A stretch of 10,220 nt of DNA. Origin: JAHDFB01 sp964607315. Its GTDB lineage: Bacteria; Bacteroidota; Bacteroidia; Chitinophagales; Saprospiraceae. Numbering within the stretch: position 1 is the stretch's first letter; each line of letters opens with the position of its first letter. The DNA is taken from the NCBI GenBank assembly GCA_964607315.1, contig CAZSKA010000143.1, forward strand, positions 1-10,220, written 5' to 3'. Made by a program: the position numbers and the translations under genes. Of this stretch, positions 6,569 through 10,220 are shown in pieces. The notes under the pieces were generated by a model. It was not told where the DNA came from. It worked only from the letters and a program-made list of their open reading frames with translations, and ran no database searches.

Positions 6569-7888
6569 ATGAAAATTGATGATCTAGACATTCAAAATAA
6601 AGTCCAAGAACTATTATTAAACAGATTAGACGGACTGACTTGGACTTATTTCGATTTAGATCTGAATAAAGCATACGATAAGTTTGAATATTGTAGTGAA
6701 GATTATATTATTCTTGACTTTTTCAAATCGATTCACAGATCACCTTTTGGAACTTATAGTTATGAAGGAAGACATTCAAAGTCTGAAATTCTTCAGATTT
6801 TATTTACCATAATAAAGAATAATCCTCATTTTCTTAAAGATGTTTTGATGCGTCTTTTTGACATCAATGAGATCAAAAATTATTCAGATGCTCATGAAGG
6901 AATTCTAGGTAAATTCAATGAAAAAGATAGAGAACTTAGAAATAAAATCTACAAGGAAAAAATAAGAGAAGGTCATAGAGGATTAAAAGATAATATTGTT
7001 ATTCTCGCTGAAGGAGATTCATGGTTTCAATTCCCCAGAGTTTATTTTAAAATTGATCCTATCAAGGATATAATAGATTGGATTTCAGAAGATAAGAAAT
7101 ATGCAATATTTAGTTTAGCAGCAGGAGGCGATTGGCTGTCTAATATCTTTTACTCAGGTGAATATATAGAAGAGTTGCCAAAAGTTTCACCGGATGTTTT
7201 TCTATTAAGTGGCGGAGGAAATGATTTAGTTGGCAGTAATCGCCTGGCTACAATGGTCATTAATCCAAAACTTCAAAAAAAAAGAGATATAGTTCATGAT
7301 CCTTTTCTTAAAAAATTGATCAATAAAAGAAAGGATAATGATGATATTGACTTAGAAAAATATAAGCATGGAATGACCTTTTTAGCACATGAGTTTTTTA
7401 ACTTCTTAAACTTATATTTTGTCCAGTATTTTGTCTTTTTGTATAATCTCACAAAGGTCAAAAAGTATGAGAAAATGATGGTCATTACCCAAGGTTATGA
7501 CTTTGCATTACCCACTAATGAAAATAGAGGCAACTGGATTTCTATCCAACGAATCTTGAATGAGTTTTTGGATTCTGGTAATTGGTTATATGAACCATTG
7601 AATATGAAAGGAATTACTAATTCTTATGATCAAGAAGCAGTAGTTTATACTATGATATATGAATTCAATGAAATGCTAATACAGCTAGCTAACTTTGATG
7701 GATTAAAGAACGTTTTTCATATTGATTGCAGAGGACATGCAAAGGAAGATGATTGGTTTGATGAACTTCATCTAAAGTCTTATGCGTATGAAAGTGTGGC
7801 AAAAGTCTATAAATTATGCATGACCCAAAATTTAACGATGGATAAGAAGCCTACGAAAAAGGTCTATAGGGTTGTCGATTATGTTTAG
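6569..7888 (+). CDS. SGNH/GDSL-type hydrolase, cytoplasmic, with unrecognised N-terminal region
   Basis: This 439-residue protein contains the four SGNH blocks in order. Block I is AEGDSW with nucleophile Ser151. Block II is AAGGDW, with the oxyanion-hole glycine at 186 or 187. Block III is SGGGNDL with Asn218. Block V is DELH with Asp398 and His401. Together they give a complete predicted Ser-His-Asp triad, so it should be an active esterase, lipase or deacylase; the substrate cannot be told from sequence. There is no signal peptide, so it is probably cytoplasmic. Residues 1 to about 140 precede the catalytic domain, are mostly helical and charged, and match nothing I know. A long segment between blocks III and V carries a Lys-rich stretch (about 235-265) and an aromatic hydrophobic run (about 276-294), which might touch a membrane or a lipid substrate. 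The AHSA1-like gene begins 21 bp downstream, so the two are probably co-transcribed. The hydrolase fold is well supported; the role is unknown. Confidence 0.85.
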   Translation: MKIDDLDIQNKVQELLLNRLDGLTWTYFDLDLNKAYDKFEYCSEDYIILDFFKSIHRSPFGTYSYEGRHSKSEILQILFTIIKNNPHFLKDVLMRLFDINEIKNYSDAHEGILGKFNEKDRELRNKIYKEKIREGHRGLKDNIVILAEGDSWFQFPRVYFKIDPIKDIIDWISEDKKYAIFSLAAGGDWLSNIFYSGEYIEELPKVSPDVFLLSGGGNDLVGSNRLATMVINPKLQKKRDIVHDPFLKKLINKRKDNDDIDLEKYKHGMTFLAHEFFNFLNLYFVQYFVFLYNLTKVKKYEKMMVITQGYDFALPTNENRGNWISIQRILNEFLDSGNWLYEPLNMKGITNSYDQEAVVYTMIYEFNEMLIQLANFDGLKNVFHIDCRGHAKEDDWFDELHLKSYAYESVAKVYKLCMTQNLTMDKKPTKKVYRVVDYV

Positions 7889-7909
7889 CTATTTGATTAC
7901 CTTTAACTC

Positions 7910-8344
7910 ATGAAGAAAACAGATCCAGACATTATAGTTGAACAGAGTTTTTATGCGAGTTTGGATGAGGTATGGTCGGCATTGACTGAAGCAGAGATGA
8001 TGCGGGAATGGTATTTTCCACAGATCACAGATTTTGATGCAAAGGTAGATTTTGAGACCTCTTTTGTTGTAGAGCATAATGGGCGAACATTCACTCATAT
8101 GTGGAAAATAGAGGAGGCTAGCCGTCCTTATCAATTGGTTTATAAATGGCGTTATAAGGAATATCCAGGTGATTCTCGTGTTACCTTCACTATGACAGAG
8201 GATGGAGATCGTGTGCATTTATTTTTCCGTGATGAAGCGCTTGAAGATTTTCCTCTTGATATTCCCGAATTCAAACGCGAGTCAGCTGTAGCAGGATGGA
8301 ACTATCTTATCAATACGTGTTTAAAGACGTATTTGGAGGATTGA
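7910..8344 (+). CDS. AHSA1-type START-like (SRPBCC) domain protein
   Basis: This 144-residue protein fits the single-domain SRPBCC/AHSA1 family, whose members form a helix-grip fold around a hydrophobic cavity. The N-terminal pattern is typical: a strand with VEQSF, then SLDEVWSALTEAEMMREWY (about 18-35), where the VW-ALT-E-W signature is characteristic. The central strands include FETSFVVEHNG and YQLVYKWRY. The C-terminal long helix ends with SAVAGWNYLINTCLKTYLED, matching the usual GW-L-LK-YLE ending. There is no signal peptide, so it is cytoplasmic. The name comes from similarity to the activator of Hsp90 ATPase, but most bacterial members are of unknown function and are thought to bind small hydrophobic ligands. 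It starts 21 bp after the SGNH hydrolase gene with no terminator between, so the two may form an operon. A functional link, such as lipid or acyl ligand handling, is speculation. The start is the first ATG in frame and gives a full-length domain. Confidence 0.88.
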   Translation: MKKTDPDIIVEQSFYASLDEVWSALTEAEMMREWYFPQITDFDAKVDFETSFVVEHNGRTFTHMWKIEEASRPYQLVYKWRYKEYPGDSRVTFTMTEDGDRVHLFFRDEALEDFPLDIPEFKRESAVAGWNYLINTCLKTYLED

Positions 8345-8439
8345 TTAAAGTGCTGATATCATTGCGAGTCAGATGGAATATCTTCAAAGCGAGAACGTTG
8401 ATTATATACAAAATTGAGATTTCTACTTTACGCCAATTA

Positions 8440-8459
8440 AATGAGTATAACTGCTCATT
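8440..8459. other. Small intergenic hairpin between the AHSA1-like and MltA genes
   Basis: AATGAG (8440-8445) pairs with CTCATT (8454-8459). One T-G wobble and one further A-T pair extend the stem to 8 bp around the loop TAAC. No T run follows on the + strand, so it is a poor intrinsic terminator. It may be an operator-like palindrome or chance. The rest of the 178-bp gap (8345-8522) shows no gene and no clear terminator. Confidence 0.25.
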
Positions 8460-8522
8460 ATCAATAAAATAATTATAAGTGAGAATATTCGAACTTAGGT
8501 TATTGGAACAATTTAACTTTCA

Positions 8523-9689
8523 ATGAAAGTACAGATTTTATTCGTTGGAGCATTTTTATTCTTGCTTTTCTATGCGTGTAAGAATCCTAATGACCATACA
8601 AAATCTAGTGATTCTGGAACACCTAGGGATTCTATTTCACAAGAATTAGGTCATGGCTATGATTTTGTTGGCAATGGTAAGATCGCCTCTCAAAGTCTGG
8701 ACAGTATCTTCACGCCCACGGATATAGACACCTTTCCCATAGCTGAATATTCTGATGATCTTTTGAAAAGTCTTGCACTTCAATTAAAGTTATTGAGTAG
8801 AAAGAAGAATTTCGTTAAAAATGTAAGCGGGCAAGAGATTTCAAAAAATGATATAGAGACTACTATAAAACATCTGATTTCTTCCCAAAATGAGCATGAT
8901 TCGAACATAGAAGACTCATTAATTGCTTATCAACTCTATGGTGAAGATGGAAGAGGGAATGTACATTATACAGGATACTTTACGCCTGTACTAGAAGTAC
9001 GAGCAAAACAGGATTCTATTTTTAATTATCCGTTATATCGTTTTCCTTCCAAATGGAGTGGACCTTTACCATCAAGAAAAGAGATTGATTCAGAAGGAGC
9101 ATTACAAGACAAAGATTTAGAAATCGCTTTTGCGAAGAGTAAGTTAGATGTATATTTTATGCACGTTCAAGGATCAGGAATTGTGGAATTTGAGGATGGG
9201 AAGACTATGTTGTTAGCACATGCAGGCAGTAATAATAGAGCTTATAAGAGTATAGGGAAGTATATGATTGAACAAGGATTGACTACTAAGGAAAAAGTCT
9301 CTCTTAAAAGCATTCAAAATTATTTTAAAGAACATCCAGATCAACTTGATGGAATCTTAAATATCAATGCCTCTTATATTTTCTTTGTTCCTCAGAAAAG
9401 TCAGCCTTATGGTGCAGGAAATATACCTTTGACACCTTATCATTCTATTGCTGTTGATAAGGACGTCATTCCGTTGGGTAGTTGTCTGTTAGGAAGTGTG
9501 CCGATTCTAGATGAAAATAGAAACTTTAGTCATCACGAATATCGTATTTTAATAGCCCAAGACGTAGGTGGTGCTATCAATGGTCCAGGGCATATTGATT
9601 TGTATACGGGCATTGGTAGGTCAGCAAAAAATGCAGCAAGTAATCTTCATCATTATGGCAGGCTTTGGCTATTGCTTCCTAAAAAATAA
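8523..9689 (+). CDS. mltA: Membrane-bound lytic murein transglycosylase A-like lipoprotein (MltA family)
   Basis: This enzyme family cleaves the MurNAc-GlcNAc bond of peptidoglycan, forming 1,6-anhydro-MurNAc ends, and acts in the periplasm for wall turnover. The 388-residue protein starts with a lipoprotein signal: a hydrophobic stretch (about 4-18) and a lipobox-like FYAC with Cys19 as the predicted lipidated residue. The linker after it is polar and Ser/Asp-rich (about 20-60). The MltA domain begins near YTGYFTPVLEVRA (149-161) and includes LDVYFMHVQGSGIVEF (208-223) and AHAGSNNRAYKSIGKYM (232-248). The C-terminal double-psi-barrel (3D) part contains SIAVDKDVIPLG (308-319), AQDVGGAINGPGHIDLYTGIG (read from 345) and HHYGRLWLLLP. 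Asp359, in HIDLYTG, corresponds to the catalytic Asp of the family, and Asp347 is the other conserved Asp. All key parts are present, so it should be active. It stands alone: 178 bp separate it from the upstream gene and 76 bp from the downstream reductase gene. Confidence 0.93.
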   Translation: MKVQILFVGAFLFLLFYACKNPNDHTKSSDSGTPRDSISQELGHGYDFVGNGKIASQSLDSIFTPTDIDTFPIAEYSDDLLKSLALQLKLLSRKKNFVKNVSGQEISKNDIETTIKHLISSQNEHDSNIEDSLIAYQLYGEDGRGNVHYTGYFTPVLEVRAKQDSIFNYPLYRFPSKWSGPLPSRKEIDSEGALQDKDLEIAFAKSKLDVYFMHVQGSGIVEFEDGKTMLLAHAGSNNRAYKSIGKYMIEQGLTTKEKVSLKSIQNYFKEHPDQLDGILNINASYIFFVPQKSQPYGAGNIPLTPYHSIAVDKDVIPLGSCLLGSVPILDENRNFSHHEYRILIAQDVGGAINGPGHIDLYTGIGRSAKNAASNLHHYGRLWLLLPKK

Positions 9690-9765
9690 TCTTTTTCACT
9701 GTTTTCAAACTTTGGTATCGGTAATTTGTTCTAATTGGAAGTATTAAGTAATTTAGATAAATCAT

Positions 9766-10220
9766 ATGAAGAAAATAATTACATTAGGAGGAAGTAATAG
9801 CAGAAACTCTATCAATAAAGCATTAGCTAATTACGTAGGAAGTCAGCTAAAAGATGATGAAATTATAAGCATAGATCTAAGTGGAAAGAATATTCCCTTA
9901 TACAGCATAGATATAGAAAATGAATCAGGAATTCCTCAAGTAATAACTGATATAAATACGCAGTTTGATGCTGCAGATGGATTCGTTGTTTCTTTGGCTG
10001 AACATAATGGTTCTTATACAGCTGCATTCAAAAATTTATATGATTGGATGTCTAGAGTACAGAAAGAAGTATGGAGGAATAAGCCGATGCTTCTAATGGC
10101 AACATCACCTGGTGGTAGAGGAGGGCAGACTGTTTTAGAAACTGCAGCTAAAGGATTTCCTTATCTAGGTGGAAATATTACAACGACTTATACTTTACCA
10201 TTCTTCGGCAAGAATTTTAG
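9766..10220 (+). CDS. NADPH-dependent FMN reductase family protein, 3' end cut by window edge
   Basis: The reading frame from the ATG at 9766 stays open to the last base, giving 151 residues, so the gene continues beyond the window. It reads as a flavodoxin-like NAD(P)H-dependent flavin or quinone reductase. The first strand and loop MKKIITLGGSNSRNSINKAL is the FMN-phosphate-binding motif (GSNSRNS in place of the common GS-R-S). A following segment, VVSLAEHNGSYTAAFKNLYDW (about residues 75-95), is the usual family block that contacts FMN and the dimer partner. Residues about 114-120 (SPGGRGG) match the second flavin-contact loop. There is no signal peptide, so it is cytoplasmic. Full family members are about 170-190 residues, so only a short C-terminal part is missing. 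A TTTG at 9711-9714 could be a -33 element, but no convincing -7 box follows. The gene is 76 bp downstream of the mltA-like gene; co-transcription is possible but not shown. Confidence 0.92.
   Translation, partial: MKKIITLGGSNSRNSINKALANYVGSQLKDDEIISIDLSGKNIPLYSIDIENESGIPQVITDINTQFDAADGFVVSLAEHNGSYTAAFKNLYDWMSRVQKEVWRNKPMLLMATSPGGRGGQTVLETAAKGFPYLGGNITTTYTLPFFGKNF

Noticed and set aside
7889..8218. 109-codon open frame on the minus strand
   Set aside because: It overlaps the AHSA1-like gene, whose family signature is clear. The minus-strand product is Cys/His/Ile-rich without family features.
8514..8521. TAACTTTC as a -7 promoter box for the mltA-like gene
   Set aside because: It ends 1 bp before the ATG, so transcription would start inside the coding region. 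No fitting -33 box was needed to reject it.

Overview
The window looks like a chromosomal stretch from a Bacteroidota bacterium, most likely of the Saprospiraceae or a related family. The DNA is AT-rich. A 1913-residue secreted protein carries HYR-type repeats, a Saprospiraceae-style dockerin-like module and a C-terminal type IX secretion (T9SS) sorting domain. The T9SS is restricted to Bacteroidota. Start codons lack clear Shine-Dalgarno sequences, which fits the phylum. All genes seen are on the + strand. No rRNA, tRNA, CRISPR array or complete insertion sequence was found.

Region 1 (1-6300) holds a small secreted protein of unknown function (26-409). It is followed after 27 bp by the giant surface or secreted protein (437-6178), and a strong intrinsic terminator closes the unit (6261-6295). 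The giant protein has, in order: a signal peptide, HYR-like beta-sandwich repeats interrupted by two different inserted domains (one unnamed, one a proprotein-convertase P domain), a long Cys/Asp-rich repeat array, a carboxypeptidase-regulatory-like segment, a dockerin-like pair, a cohesin-like sandwich and the T9SS signal.

Region 2 (6300-6568) has no gene. It contains a compact element of about 176-190 bp bounded by imperfect inverted repeats (18 bp arms, 15 matching, extendable outward). It resembles a non-autonomous transposable element or MITE. It lies just downstream of the terminator and just upstream of a possible Bacteroidota-type promoter for the next gene.

Region 3 (6569-8344) is a probable two-gene unit: a cytoplasmic SGNH/GDSL-type hydrolase with an unrecognised 140-residue N-terminal region, then 21 bp later an AHSA1-type START-like (SRPBCC) protein.

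Region 4 (8345-10220) contains a lipoprotein MltA-type lytic transglycosylase (8523-9689), and then an NADPH-dependent FMN reductase family gene that runs off the right edge (9766 onward). These last genes look like ordinary housekeeping or accessory functions with no obvious shared pathway. The main points of interest are the nested architecture of the giant protein and the inverted-repeat element.
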